This document shows positions 28,901-41,460 of a stretch of DNA of 64,000 nucleotides, piece by piece (the first letter of the stretch is position 1; each line of letters opens with the position of its first letter). A model generated the notes under the pieces. That model was not told the origin of the DNA. It saw only the letters and a list, made by a program, of their open reading frames with translations, and searched no databases. The position numbers and the translations under genes were made by a program. The DNA lies in assembly GCF_018320785.1 (NCBI RefSeq), contig NC_054869.1:36124289-36188288 (forward strand). The letters are read 5' to 3'. The stretch is from Cheilinus undulatus (Eukaryota; Chordata; Actinopteri; Labriformes; Labridae).

Positions 28901-29625
28901 TTTCACAACAGAGTGTATTTGATGCAGAGGTATAAAGCTCCTTTAGTTGCTCTTTGTTTGAATGGTGCTGTCTAAATAAACTTGCCTTTCCTTCCTTCAT
29001 AATATTAGTCTTTATCTTTTAAAAAATCCAGAGAAAGCTTGCACCAATCAGCAGCAGTCTCCAACCAACAGCTTCCTCCAGTCGAATTTTTAGTGTTTCC
29101 ACACAGCCTCTCCTCTTCCTCTTCCTCTGGTGCTCAGAGATACGGAGTCAAAGGGATGCAAATCTACCCACTTCCTTCCTCCCGTTCCCTCCCCCATCTG
29201 CAAACACAGATAGCCCCGGGCCAGTCCCAGGCCTTTCTATATGCAGAACCAGTGACAGGAGTTACGCATCATTCTCCCCCTGTTCCCTCCCTAACAAGCT
29301 GCGAGACTCACGCTCACCAGGCTGCATGTATGAAGCTGTGTGATTGGTTTGCTACGGTGATAACAATACAGGGATGGTGTGCCGGCTGCCTCCTCCCTTT
29401 TTTCTACTGACTCTCTCCTGCTCACCTTTTGTGGGTGTACAAATGTGTGTAAGTGTGCCACATCTGTGCATGTGTGATTGTGGACTGTCTGCTCCAGGCT
29501 TATTACTTTAAGTTGTTTCCAGCCCCAGCGCTAATCCCTGTCTTCTTCAGGGAGGGATAACAATAATACAACAAGATCCAGAGGTACTAATGAAATCCTA
29601 TCAGGTTCCTGAGTCTGAATGTCAG

Positions 29626-29661
<36 letters not shown>

Positions 29662-31060
29662 TATGAGGTATTGATTGAATAGAGACCAAAGCAAAGGAGA
29701 GAGAAACTGGGAGAGGAGGAAGAAAGACAGGCAAGAGAGTGTGGTCAAGACGAGAGAAAATAGTCTGTAAAAAAAGGAAGTGAATAAACAGGGAGGGTGA
29801 GAGCACGGTTTGAGGATGGAAATAAGAGAGAGAGGCAAAAAAGCATAGAGGACTTGTGCCAAAGGAAGAGATTAAGAGTAGATGCGAAAGTTGGGTACAA
29901 GTAAAGACAGAATGTTTTCTCTCCGGTGACTGAGCATGCAGTGGCTGAAACACATCAGCTCTGACTTGAATAGGTTTCAGACTCAGACCAATTCTCCCTC
30001 AGCGTCTCCGCCAGACCCACCATTCGCCCCTGGGATTGAATTAGGCCTGCCCCATTATACTGTTGCCATGGGGACCCCGACACCTCCACTGACGAAGTGA
30101 GAGCCACGCCAGGCTGAGTTACTGATCAGAATGTGTGTGCGTTTAACTCTGTTACTGATACTTGCACCTGCATGTGTGTCTATATCACAACTTAAGAACA
30201 GGTTGAGATAATTGGTGCCTTTTACAAATCTTTGGCTAATATAAACGTTTGATTTTTATTCATCAGTCCGTCCCTGCATTTTACAACGCTGCACTGAGAA
30301 AACTAAGAAATCCCAAAACATAAACTTTTCATGAGAGAAGTAGGTTTGTTTTCAGCTTTATGACCACTGCTTCTTCTGAATAATCGCAAGGCCTTTTATT
30401 TTTCTTATTAACCTGAAAATATAGCCAAAAAAGCCTTAAAAACCCTAAGTCTAGGAGTTTTTTTAAATTTCAAACTACATGGCTTTGCTTTTAAATTGCA
30501 CATTTAAATCATAAGTAAAATCCACAGAGGAAAACATAATTATTCAGATGAAAAAGAAAGAGCATAGCTGAGCATACTGCCATGTTTGTTATTCATAAGG
30601 AAAAACAATGATGCACGGATTCATCTTTGAATATGACCTTAGACACCCGTAAACCTGATGATAACACGCAAACTTCTCTTGGCTGTCATCTGTAGAACTG
30701 TAGATGATAGCAAGCTCTCTAGCTAGCAGGATGCATGCGATTAGTTGGCTAAAGGGTTAAATTGAGATCACTTTGTAGTCCAAACCAGAATTAGAGGTCG
30801 GTTAAACTAATCATTAACATTTTTTATCACTTGAAGCACACAATCCCAGTCTAACACTGTCTAAACTGTAAAGCAGCTGCCTGCCAGTCATTGTGATTGT
30901 TCTTTGGCTCAACTAGTGGGCAAATGTGACGTTCCAACGTCACTGGCACTTCATGAAACATATCTCGCTTTGACAACTTCACAGTTTTAGTGCTTGCTTG
31001 CAATGCTTCAGTCACACTTTGAACAGCAACTATTAGAGAAAGGAGATTGATATTTAAGTA
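28901..31060. other. Intergenic DNA with a (GA)n tract
   Basis: A (GA)n microsatellite lies at about 29629-29659. On either side is non-repetitive DNA of mixed composition (28900-30200) and then AT-rich DNA. The 123-codon frame at 29039-29410 is proline- and serine-rich, lacks splice or homology support, and I do not call it a gene. Confidence 0.5.
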
Positions 31061-31260
31061 TAGCAGTTACTTAGCAAATGCTTTTGCCTAAGGAGATGTA
31101 CATCTGAGACACAGACAGGTGTTCATGATATTAAGGACTTTGCCAAAGGGCCCACACTCAATACTGATCGTGCCTAGACTAAGATTTGATTCCCCTTGTG
31201 TGCCGAAGTCAGCGATGTAAAGCACCAAGCTATCCACTGCAGTTAGAGTTGTCCAGAGGC
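31061..31260. repeat. Fragment of a widespread fish interspersed repeat
   Basis: AGCAAATGCTTTTGCCTAAG, GACTTTGCCAAAGGGCCCAC and the final CACCAAGCTATCCACTGCAG follow the order of a common teleost SINE/LINE-tail repeat as I remember it. It is partial and diverged. Confidence 0.4.
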
Positions 31261-31559
31261 TGTGTCACGTTATACTCAAATATATCCAAAGCTCTTAGTG
31301 AGGATATTCGGCTCAGAAATGTGGATGTTAACCGGCAAAGAGGATTGAAAGCCCATAAAGGGTGTAAAAGCCATGTTGTGGCTTTTATTTTTGTATTTTC
31401 TTTTTCTTATTCTGTGTCAATGCTGACAATCTATATTTTATAGGGTACTACTTTTTTCAATAGAATTTTGAAATTTGAATATCACAACATGTAACGAGTC
31501 AATAATACGCTCTGTACGTGTTTTGCATACACTGAGGGTGCTCGTGACCAAAAATGCCC

Positions 31560-32270
31560 CATTGTAACCCATTAATAACACAATTTATTATTCCCCAGTC
31601 ATCTCAACAAAAACAAACAAACAAACAAACAAACAACTAGAAAAGCACTCAGAGAGTGCAGACCTCCGCCATCAGCCCTATCTCCCAATAGTGAAGAATC
31701 CTTTAAAAACATTCCTGGATCCAGATGGTGATCTGGATCACTCCCAAAATCTAATTCGCCGATTACTCCCTCCCTGGTGGGGTGGAAACATGGTGAAGCA
31801 AAGCATTGGCTTTGCTACGTGTGAAAGTCATGGCAGAGGGTGAATATTCCTCTATTCCTCCCAGCATTGTGAGCATTCTCGCTACAACTCGCTTTCTCTC
31901 TGTTATGCTCCGACTCGTCTCCTCGACCAGACGTGCGTCTTTCAAACTCTATAAATTCCATAACTTTGAATAAGTTACTCATGTCCACCATCTCCTGGTG
32001 TAAAGTGGTAAAAGCACAGCCCTATCTCCCAATAGTACAGAATCATTTGAAAAAAACCTGGATCCAGACAGTGATCTGGATCAGTCCCAAAATCTAATCA
32101 GTTCTTCCTTATGCCTTTTCTGACATTTCCTGAAAATTTCCTGAAAATCCATCCATGACTTTTTGAGTTATGTTGCTAACAAACAAACAAACAAGCAAGC
32201 AAACAAACAAACTAACAAACAAATAAACAAACCCACCTGATCACATAACCTCCTTGGCGGAGCTAAAAAA
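31560..32270. repeat. Partly duplicated interspersed repeat with (CAAA)n tracts, probably RTE-type LINE 3' ends
   Basis: The phrase CCTATCTCCCAATAGT followed by AGAATC, and later GGATCCAGA-GTGATCTGGAT and CCCAAAATCTAAT, occurs at 31678-31755 and again at 32022-32098. A (CAAA)n tract lies before the first copy (31612-31633), and a longer one lies after the second (32180-32233), next to CATAACCTCCTTGGCGGAGC. This is the look of RTE-type LINE tails in fish. No RT coding sequence is attached. Confidence 0.5.
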
Positions 32271-32887
32271 CAAAGATACATTTTATAGTATTAGGAGTCC
32301 GTGCTTCAGTTTCGGAGTTTTAACTTTTAGTCACAACATGTCAGCCATTTCCCAATATTTGGCATGAGGGGAAACTGCAGGCTTTTTTCCTGGTTTCCTA
32401 TTGGGCCACTATTGTAGCAATTTTATGAAATCCTAAAATAAAGTATAATGCATTAAAAAAATGCATAAAAATCAAAGTTGTTGCTTATTATTAACATATT
32501 CAGGGCAGTGATAATCCCCTATAATTAAATCCAATTTCCATGAAGTATATAAAAAATATTTCTTTATTTTTTTTTAACATTGCAAACATCAGAGTTTTTG
32601 TTCTTAAACTATCATTTAAAGGTTACAATTCCTTAAAAAAAAAACAATATTTATATATATGATCAGGTCCTATCTTGATAAAAAGATTAATGCAAAAAAG
32701 ATTTTTTAAAAATGTAGCATTTTCATTTCTATTTATGAATGACTTCCATTTGACGCAACAAACAAATGACAGTGTAACAATTTATTAAACATATTCATGG
32801 CTGTAATAATCCCCTTCAAGTAAAGCTAGATTGCATGTAGTATATAAATATAATTACATATTTTTTAGTTTTCACATTGCAGAAATC

Positions 32888-32919
<32 letters not shown>

Positions 32920-33400
32920 AGTGGCTTATAAAGGGTTAAATTCCAAAACATTAATCATCATTTCATATTTATGAAATTATTACCAAAAAAGTGGAAATTT
33001 TCTTTTATTGTTACTTATTTTTATTTATGCACTGTGCTGCTTTGGCCATGGCACCTTGAATGTAACAATTTCTAAAAATCTGATTTTTATGCATAACTAT
33101 GCATAACTCACTTGCTATAGATTTGGGTTCCCAATAATCATTAAGGCTTACGGTTTGAGTTTTTTAAAGAAATTATGAACACTTTAACATTTTTTTCATC
33201 TGTACACTGAGGTATCTGACTGAACTATGATAAAACACATCAATGCTGCTGTTATTTCTGACATTTGCACCAAACTGATAAAAATCTGCATTTTACGACT
33301 TTTAATTAGCTCTAACTGACATCTGCTTTGAAAAATCTTTTATGAAAAGGCGTGGCTTAGGTGATGTAGGATCCTTCCATCGACAGGTTTCTACATCACA
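32271..33400. other. AT-rich intergenic DNA, no gene seen
   Basis: The composition is dominated by A and T, with a poly-T run of about 23 nt near 32889-32912. Words such as CATATTCA-GGC-GTAATAATCCCCT recur at about 32505 and 32790, hinting at an old local duplication. Confidence 0.5.
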
Positions 33401-33416
33401 AACTTCTACCGCCTTT

Positions 33417-33601
33417 GGCGCGCCGGTGGTCGGGTGGTTGGGGCGCATGCCGTGTACGCAGGCGACCCGGGTTCGAATCCAGCCCGTGGCACTATTTCCT
33501 GCATGTCTCTCCCCGCTCTCTCCCCTGTTTCCGACTCTATCCACTGTCCTATCAAATAAAGGCAAAAAGGCCAAAAATAAATCTTTAAAAAAAAAAAAAA
33601 A
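33417..33601 (+). mobile_element. tRNA-derived SINE with intact target-site duplication
   Basis: The head has a box A-like stretch (GTGGTCGGGTGGTTGG) and a good box B (GGGTTCGAATCC at about 33468-33479), the two internal RNA polymerase III promoter elements. The body follows (TGCATGTCTCTCCCCGC, TGTCCTATCAAATAAAGGCA) and the element ends in a poly-A tail of about 20 nt. The flanks AACTTCTACCGCCTTT (33401-33416) and AACTTCTACTGCCTTT (33602-33617) are a 16-bp target duplication with one mismatch, so both borders are exact. Confidence 0.92.
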
Positions 33602-33617
33602 AACTTCTACTGCCTTT

Positions 33618-34359
33618 AACTGATTTTCCCATTCAGAGACCAATCCCATCCTCTCCTGCTTGCACCTGCACTCCCTTGTTTCAGAGAGCTTTAGTAACGC
33701 CGGTGCTGGAGCCAACAGCCTAAACAGGTAGTGCTCAGGACCACCACGGTCCACCACCACACAAAAGCCTGCTTCAGGGGACTGTGGAGTGGAAAAATTC
33801 TCCACCAAGATCGCTCTGAGGCAGCAGTGCTGTGGGACTCTGGGTCACTTTCTGGCAAGGGGATGTCAGTGTCGCTCCCACCTCATCTGGAAAACCCTGT
33901 CCTTTTGCCCTTCTTCCTCTCAGTACCAAACTGCTCACTTTCTGTGCATTTTTTGAATTACTGAAGTGGGCGGAGTTAGCTTTGTGCTGGGGATTCACTT
34001 ACACTTTAAGCTGTTAAATTTCAAATGACCCAATCTTTCCCAAAGGATGGGTTGATCTTATCAGTAATAGCTATCTAATATTAATTTTGCAGATGTGCCA
34101 CCATTCTAATGTTATCTAATTCCTGTTAAGCTATGATAGCTACCACTGTGCCTAGCTAACATTAGTATGGCAAAGTGATTTCTAATTAGATTGTTTTATG
34201 TAAAAAAACATTTATTAATTTCTGTTTCCCTGTCTGCATAGGCCCTAATCCTATTCACCCCTATTCTTTCTTTCCAACCAGCTTAAAGTCATGCTTTTTT
34301 AAGCACAGCCTATTGAGTGCTTGTCAAACTTACATTTCTTCTCTGTGTGTCATCTGTGG
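33618..34359. other. Intergenic DNA, no gene seen
   Basis: This is mixed-composition non-coding sequence downstream of the SINE. The overlapping frames at 33731-34017 have no recognisable domain. Confidence 0.5.
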
Positions 34360-34760
34360 TCATCTTATAATCCAGGCCAGTCCCATGGCTTGTAAGAAGG
34401 AAAATGGAGACAGCAGGCATCCTTGACTGATGCCTGTCTTCACCTGGAACAGTATTATGAACCGTCTACCATGGATGATTCTACAGCTCATTCCACTACA
34501 GCTGTTCTTGGGCATGTATTCTTGGCGGGTACCCTGTGCTGCTTTCTCATAGTCAACAAAGTTGACATTAAGTGAGGAACTCCATTCCAATGACTGCTCT
34601 ATGTAGAGTTGCAATCTGATTGGCACAGGATCTGTTCTACCAGAATCCTGCTTGCTGGTCTCTGAGCTTGAGGTCCACAGCATCCATCATTCTTACCAAG
34701 ATGACTCTGTTGAACCTTTGGGCCTCTGCTGGGATGTTGTCTGGTCCTGCCTTAAAATTA
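34360..34760 (-). pseudogene. LINE reverse-transcriptase fragment
   Basis: On the minus strand, in broken frames, the sequence gives AGPDNIPAEA, LRDQQAGF, IEQSLEWSSSLNVNFVDYEKA and KTGISQGCLLSPFSFL. These correspond to the RT palm of a common fish non-LTR retrotransposon: the FVDYEKA segment carries the first catalytic Asp, and the QGCLLSPF segment is RT motif B. The YADD/FADD box is missing, both ends are truncated, and stops interrupt the frame. The clade (RTE/jockey-like) is uncertain. Confidence 0.75.
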
Positions 34761-37711
34761 TAGAGCTTTATAATTTAGATAAAATAATGCTGAGAATAAA
34801 TGTAACTTGCACTGATTTGTTCTTGCCTTATATAAACTGCTCTAGTCTGGTTATAATCTGCCTCTCGCTCTTGGCAAGTTGCTCTTGAAACCCTCCTCCA
34901 CCCCAGCACCTCCTTCATTCTGCATCTGACCTCATTAATGTCTCCCTGTTGTCATTGTTGCCTGCTCTGCTCTGGGGGTTTTGCTGCTTCTCTCCCTGCC
35001 TCAGGCTTTCCTTATCAGCATAGGAGGAGCAGGAACATGTGCTGTTTAAGCTTGATGTTTTGGCTAGTGGAAGGGCAGGGAGATCCCAGAACAGCCACAC
35101 CGCCAAACATAAACAACAGCATAAGTGCTAATTAATAACCACTAATAAAGAAATATTTATAGCCGCAAATCATGTGTTTATTGACAAAGTGATCCTGGCT
35201 AAACATAAGGTATTAATCAGAATTTATTTATTTTCTTTCTGTATTGTAAAACCAGAAACAGATTTTCATTCCTAAAATAATGTGATACAGCATTAAATTG
35301 TATTCTCTAACCATTTGTAAGCCCCTGTGGCATTCAGAGATATTTTTCCATTTTCTCTTTTAAACATTTTGTTTATTAGCTTAGACACTTCTCATTTATT
35401 TTCATGCACACTTTATGCATCAAATTCTACTCCTTAGTTTTTATTCAAACTTTATTTGGTACCCCTGGAGAAAAACCAGTACCACAAAGATCACATTTCC
35501 CCACTCTAAAACACCCTCACTTTTCAATACACACATCCAAACACACACAGACGCATTAAAAACAATTGGATGGGCACTGAAAGCGGATACCTTGTCTGTC
35601 TCCTCACATTGGAATTTTGTCACCAGCGCATTTCTAATGGATGGCCAGAGAAAGGATGCCACCCACAGCACCATCTGGCTAATGCTCCGTCCTCTGCTTA
35701 TGAATTACGCTAAATTGTGCCCAAGAGAGAAAAGCCACATGTTCATTATGAAAGCTGCAGGGGTATTAGAGATCCCCTGAGTCGCACCAAACGAGCTGCA
35801 TGTCACAGGACGGCGTGACACACAACATGGTGCCACGAAGGGGAAAAAAAAGACACAACCTTATCCAGATTTAATAGGATGCATTCATCGGGAAACCTTG
35901 ACAGAGCTCAGAAGGGGTTGGTTTCTCTAGTTTCTTTCAGGGCTGAAATGTTCAGTAACGCTGTGTTGCTTCCCTGTAATCCGTAGGTTTTGAGAAATCA
36001 AGAGAAACTGCTCTGATGGATGCCACCCTGAAAACCAAGTGACACCTGTACCTGAAGTGAAACATAGAGGCCATTTTGTGCTAAAATACTTACAACTGCA
36101 GCCAGTGTACCCAAACCACCATTAGACGTCTTTATCTGTGTCTACACCATCATGAGACCAGCCTAACAGCATCTGTCAGTCCCTGCAGAAACCCCTCCGG
36201 TACCATAAAAGACCGGGCTCCCTCCATGAAGGAACCGAGGCTGGAGAACCCAGCAGGGACCCATAGAGAGGTACGGCGAGAAATAAAATGCTTTCGCTGT
36301 ATTTTTTTTTTCTTGTGTGCCATGCATCGCCATGCAGGCAGATGGGGGAGGTGGAGGTGGAAATAAAACATGCATGAGTCGCCTGCAGCCCAGGAAAATA
36401 ATTACTGTCATTTAGCAGACATGTAGAGGAGAGCAGCGCAGCCCGGTCTGCCCACAGTATACCGCAACAACGCTTGCATACCGATGAAGTGGAAGGGAAA
36501 ACAGATGCAGGGAGACACCGAGTCAGAGAGACTTGTTTGAAGTATGTTTGCACATTTTGGTTGTAGATGTAATGGTTTATTTTTGGGATGTTTGCATGCG
36601 TCACTCATTGATGACAAAAGCTTATACACTATTGAAATATCAACCTCGGCCACTGTAAAGCAGCGATACACCATGAGACAATAATTCTGATTCTTGGCCT
36701 GATTCTGCTCTCAGACATCCTGAGCAAAGTTGCAATATAGCCGTGGTTCTAGAGATGATCTTGCCAGGCTTTCCTGTGATGTAATGTGTTAAGAGTGATA
36801 CGATCTGCTCAGAAGAACAGGTGGGCTGCAATGATTTTAAATTGTAAATATTAAACATGTTCATTCTGATGTCCCATTGTGTCAGGTGAACCCCATCAAG
36901 TGGAAAAAGATAGTTAAGATGTTGAAAATCTTTCAGTGTGAGCCAGGCTTGAAAAAAAACAAAATGTGAACAGATGTTGAATGTGAGAGACCCTCATATG
37001 GTGACCAATATTTATAGGTTAAACAGTTTTGTGCCTATAGTAAATGGAGCAAGATTTTACTGCAACACGACAGCGAACGCCATCAACAACAACATTAGTC
37101 CTAAATCTAATAACCAGAAATCTTTTCAGATCTCTCTTGGTTAAACAGTTCTCAAGAAACATGGTGGAGATTAGACTAGAATAGAATAGACTGACAAAAT
37201 TTTTACTGAAAATTCCAAAACAAAAAAATACTGATGTCAGGAAGAAGGCGAGAAAATAAGCTGCACATGCGATCTGGAGGTGAGCAAAAACTGATTTGCT
37301 GCAGAAGCTCACCACCTAATTGGCTATCAGCTCATTTAACGTAACAATCCTCAGAGAGCATGCCCAGCTCTACTTAGAGTTTGATTTTTATTTCACTGTG
37401 TCAAGACTTTGCACTAAGCACTTTGTCTTGCATTAGTGATGTGCATATCTTGCACCCAATTTTACTGCATGCCAAGCATGTCTCTCAGCCAAAATAGACC
37501 AAATAAACCATAGAGACCCATATTTGCCCTGACACCAGATGTTCGTGTCTGTATTAGTAGGATATGTTACAGGCAAGATCAACTCAGTATAGCTGCACTT
37601 TCAGTTTGTGCTTTTCAAAGTAAAAGCCCAGATTGAGTTATTCCTCACATCTACAATACATAATATATTAATATTTAAATACTATTATTTAATTAATATT
37701 ATGTTGATATA
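34761..37711. other. Intergenic DNA, mostly non-repetitive
   Basis: No gene is seen. The 35540-35770 and 36150-36420 parts are more GC-balanced than the surrounding DNA and free of recognisable repeats, so they are candidates for conserved non-coding sequence. The open frames at 35415-35780 and 36176-36604 have no recognisable homology and no splice-site context. Confidence 0.45.
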
Positions 37712-38246
37712 CAGTGCTTAACAAATTTATTAGACCACCCTAACCCTAACCAACATAAGGTTTATGCCACAGCTGCCCTAAATTAACAGCATTAGTAATT
37801 ACCAAAATCTTTCATGTTTCTGCAGTGGTTAATACACCAATATGTAGAAGCTCTTTAACCCAAATTATATTTTTAATGGTAAATATAATTGTTACTGTTA
37901 TCCATGAATTTTCTAATTTACTTCTTTACAAAAAAAAATGAAAAAAAAAAGTAAAGCACATGATTATTTCTTGATTAATATGTCAAATTATAGTTATTCA
38001 CTTGCATTCCTGAACAGAAATATAAGTTTAGTGGTTGAATGTTATGCTTGATTCATTTCTGACTTCTCAGAGAAGCCCAGAGAGCCGGCTCAAATTTGGG
38101 TGAATTCAGTTTGAAATTCCTCATTCCTGTTCAAAATGGTAAAACGTGGAGAGCTCACTAAAAAAATGAAAAAAATCCACATTCATGATGCTGGATGGTC
38201 TCTGAGACAAATATGACAGGTGGTCTAATAAATTTGTTAAGCACTG
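37712..38246 (+). mobile_element. Internally deleted derivative of the Tc1-like element
   Basis: The left end CAGTGCTTAACAAATTTATT and the right end TTGTTAAGCACTG are flanked by TA (37710-37711, 38247-38248). The first about 500 bp track 26276-26790 closely, down to the first 28 or so transposase codons (ATGGTAAAACGTGGAGAGCT); the sequence then jumps at GAGACAAAT to ATGACAGGTGGTCTAATAAA, the right end of the parent. It is 535 bp against 1746 bp for the relative. A CCCTAACCCTAACC stretch (37738-37751) replaces the corresponding parental bases just inside the left end. Confidence 0.92.
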
Positions 38247-38289
38247 TATATACAGTATACATATATGGTTACTTGCCACATCCACCCCT

Positions 38290-39000
38290 TTTTCCGCCCT
38301 AAATATGTGAACTTTATTTTTTTCAACAGATTTTTTTCCCTGTCCCTGGTAATATGAAAGACATCCAGAGAATGACCAGGATTTTGTCAGTCCTTCTTGC
38401 CTGTGGTGCCTTCAGGCAGGCTTACCTGCCACATCGGTGCCTTATTTCAGCCTTAATTTTTGTGCCAAACACGCTTCAAAGTTCTGCACAGTATACATAT
38501 CACTTACAGCCTTTATTGGGGTACAACAGGTCACATATTTTACCCTTTTAAGACAAGTTTATATTGGTCTCAGAGGTCCCCAGAACACACCTGTGGAGTT
38601 TGTTGCTGAAAAAAACACTCCAGTATTGGATTTTTGCATGTCTAAAAAGCCCTCTGTTTTAGCCTTGCTCAGGACGAGCTGTTTCTGTATCTACAGCTTT
38701 AAATATCTCTGAGCTGTTTGACTCCGCCCCTCTCAGGAAATAGATATGGCTTGATGGATGTGGCTCTCCTGATCAGGAGAACTTTCTTCCAAGCAGGGGG
38801 GCCGACCGAACCTGGGGGCGGTGCTAACTCCCCACATGACATCATGAGGGGAAAAACTGAGAATGGCTTGTTTCAGCGCACATTTTCTGAAAGGTGGGGA
38901 AAGAAAGAGGGGGTTCTGAATCTTGAGGGGGATTGTGGACAACCCAGGGGCACATATTTTTGCAAGAAAAGCCTGAAAAATTGTACGTTGCATAGTATTT
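38290..39000. repeat. Repeat-like segment related to part of the 994-2046 element
   Basis: The stretch at about 38435-38505 (TTTCAGCCTTAATTTTTGTG, CAAAGTTCTGCACAGTATAC) resembles 1592-1650 (CATCAGCCTCAATTTTTGGC, AAAGCTCTACACATCCATAT), and the later part carries phrases such as GACTCCGCCCC that recur in fish repeats. Borders and class are unclear. Confidence 0.35.
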
Positions 39001-41035
39001 AATGAAGAAAGACAGCTGGACAGCTGCTACATGCAGCCAACGTGCAGCTCACACACGCCTGTTTATGAAAGAGCCATTTCATAGTTGCATGCCTGAGTAC
39101 ATGTGTGAATGTACATAGTCTGATTTAGAAGGTGGCAGTATGCAGGTAGCTAGTTTGGTAATTCCACCAAAAGAAGTTACCATGGCATCCACTGGCATTA
39201 CATTAGTGTATGATCTGTGCGGAGTGCTGTGTCCATCCTGCTACCATGGATGTTTGTAATATTTTCGAAGAGCCAACGACTCTCTACCAACTTCCATATC
39301 TTATGTCCAGCTCAGATGATCAGGCACAGAGCCCAAGTACAGTTTGCTTGTGTTCACTCTGATCAAATAAACTGGACTTCAGGGTCAAGAGTACTGCGAT
39401 CCTGGCCCGTGTCTCTAATGTGAAACCTCTCTTATTTTGCCGTACCTGACAAAAATACGAGCTCCTCAGAAATCAGTTCAGCCTTGATGTTCTGATAAGA
39501 TCATGGTGAAGTAAAATCCCTCTCTACATACATCACACCACAAGAAAATCTGGCAATCAGGACTCTGTTTACTTTTGTTTGAAGGTTGGAATCAGGCCCA
39601 AAGTTGTCCTAATTATCTTGTAGTGTAAACCCCACATAAAAGAAATAAAATAAAGATCCTCCTCTTTTTCATCTGTCTCCAGTACGGCTCTTTACAGTAA
39701 GGAGCCACTGTCCGGGGTCCAGTTATCTCAAAGGAAGCAAATATACGCTATATATCACCAGAGATCAGAGCAAAAGATTTCACCCCTGTGTCATGGCGGA
39801 TATTAAATCACCCAATCCTTCTCTCTCTTTTCTCTGTCACTCATCCTCTCCTCTACATCTGTCTATCTCCTTCCCTTTCCTCACCCTCCTTCCCATCCCT
39901 TTGCCTGGAGTCAGACCACAGCACAAATTTATAGGAGGTGGAGGGCTGCCAGTGGAGGTCAAACGTATGAGCGGCTCTCCCGTCTGCCTCCACTATCATT
40001 CTTTATGGCTGATCTAGTGGCGGAGCCTTCATTACCCTGAATTATACGCTACGATTATTACTTCTCCCCCCCGGCCCATGCAGGACGGCTCTGGCCTTAT
40101 CATCTTATCATCTTACCCAGGAGGAACGTAACAGAGGAAGTCTTGATATATAGTGCAACATCTGCCTCCAACATGGCTCCACTGTGAATCTTTGAACTTT
40201 ACATCTTCACATGCATAGTATGTGATGTATGTGGTGGGATCACAGGCTTATTTGTAGGGAGCTAAAAGGAGCTGCAGAGGCATATTGTCTGATGCGGGTG
40301 TGGGCATACCATGTAGATCTGTGCTGTATATATTCTGTACATTTAATTAGACTTACTGATCCCTACATGATTGGAAATGATAGCTTCTTCTCTGGCAGCA
40401 AAGCATAAACCCAACAAGGTTTTTTTTCTTCCCTGTAACTCAGCTTGTCTGCTCTCCATAAGCTCCACCACCAGAGGCGTGTCCAAATTTTTCAGACTGT
40501 GGTTGCCAAACTGGGGTACTGACTGATGCAAGGCTGGCATGAAGTAGGGTGTGTATTGATTTAACATACATTTCTTCAAAAATGTCTCCTTGCACTGCTT
40601 ACTTGATTGCTTGTGTATTGGTTTTTGAACTTAAGAAAGGCGTGGCAGCATAACATTTTCAATGCAAGAGCTACTCAAGTTATCCTTATCATAATCCAAG
40701 AGTATTTTCCATCCTGTTTCTTAAAGTGAAAGATGATCATGAAGAATGTCTTACTTGAATTCAACACCGTGCATGACACTGTTAATCAAACCAATTAGCA
40801 GTCATTAATGATACTGAAGGCTAAAAGGTAAACAAACATTGTGATATTGATAATAGTGATGTTCTTCTAATGTTATGTAGGCATACTGTATCTGAAAAGC
40901 AAACTCATTGATGCTATTAAGCTATATTATTAGAATGATGTAATGTCAAAGTTGCTATTCTGTCATGTTCAAGACAGTCTAGCTTTCAGACGCCTCCGTC
41001 AGAACAGAAATACACGCTACTTGGCCTGTAGATAC
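39001..41035. other. Intergenic DNA, no gene seen
   Basis: The segment at 39300-39430 is a member of the 'aactggacttcagggtcaag' dispersed family (compare 10790 and 13010). The rest is non-coding; 39650-40160 has mixed composition and no visible repeats. Confidence 0.5.
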
Positions 41036-41460
41036 TCAGATCACGGGGCTACGTAAATTATGCAATGTAGCTATGTAGGATATCTAGATATCTATGATAT
41101 CTAAGTAGCTACATAGGCTATGTTATTTATGTAGACTACGTAGCTGTCATCTAGGTAGCCTGTGTAGCCTATGAAGATAACGTAGCTACATGGGATATCT
41201 AGATATCTACGATATCAAAGTAGCAACATAGATGTTATCTATGTAGACTCCGTACCTATGCTATCCATGTAGCCTATGTAGCTTTGTAGATAACGTAGCT
41301 ACGTATGGGATATCTAGATATCTACGATATCAAAGTAGCAATATAGATGTTATCTATGTAGACTACGTAGCTATGCTATCCATGTAGCCTATGTAGCTTT
41401 GTAGATAACGTAGCTACATATGGGAAATCTAGATGTCTACGATATCTGGCTGTTACTTCT
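41036..41460. repeat. 115-bp-period tandem array built from palindromic words
   Basis: The landmark GGATATCTAGATATCTA starts at 41078, 41193 and 41308, and a slightly altered copy (GGAAATCTAGATGTCTAC) starts at 41423, giving an exact period of 115 bp over about four units. Each unit is made of short self-complementary words such as GTAGCTAC, GATATC, TCTAGA and ACGTAGCTACGT. The two central units differ at only a few positions. There is no open frame of note. Confidence 0.92.

Noticed and set aside
29039..29410. 123-codon proline/serine-rich frame
   Set aside because: It has no recognisable domain, no promoter or splice context, and low-complexity composition.
29531..29953. 140-codon minus-strand frame
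   Set aside because: It is driven by the (GA)n microsatellite and pyrimidine-rich flanks.
33417..33490. Possible tRNA gene because of good box A and box B
   Set aside because: There is no cloverleaf; the Pol III boxes sit at the head of a tailed element with target duplications, so it is a SINE.
33302..33808. 168-codon minus-strand frame over the SINE
   Set aside because: It runs straight through the SINE and its poly-A tail; the tail translates to a phenylalanine run.
36176..36604. 142-codon minus-strand frame
   Set aside because: There is no domain, no splice sites and no codon bias distinguishing it from neighbouring non-coding frames.
41036..41460. CRISPR-like array because of regular 115-bp spacing
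   Set aside because: The whole 115-bp unit is repeated, with no unique spacers, in a vertebrate genome; it is a tandem satellite.
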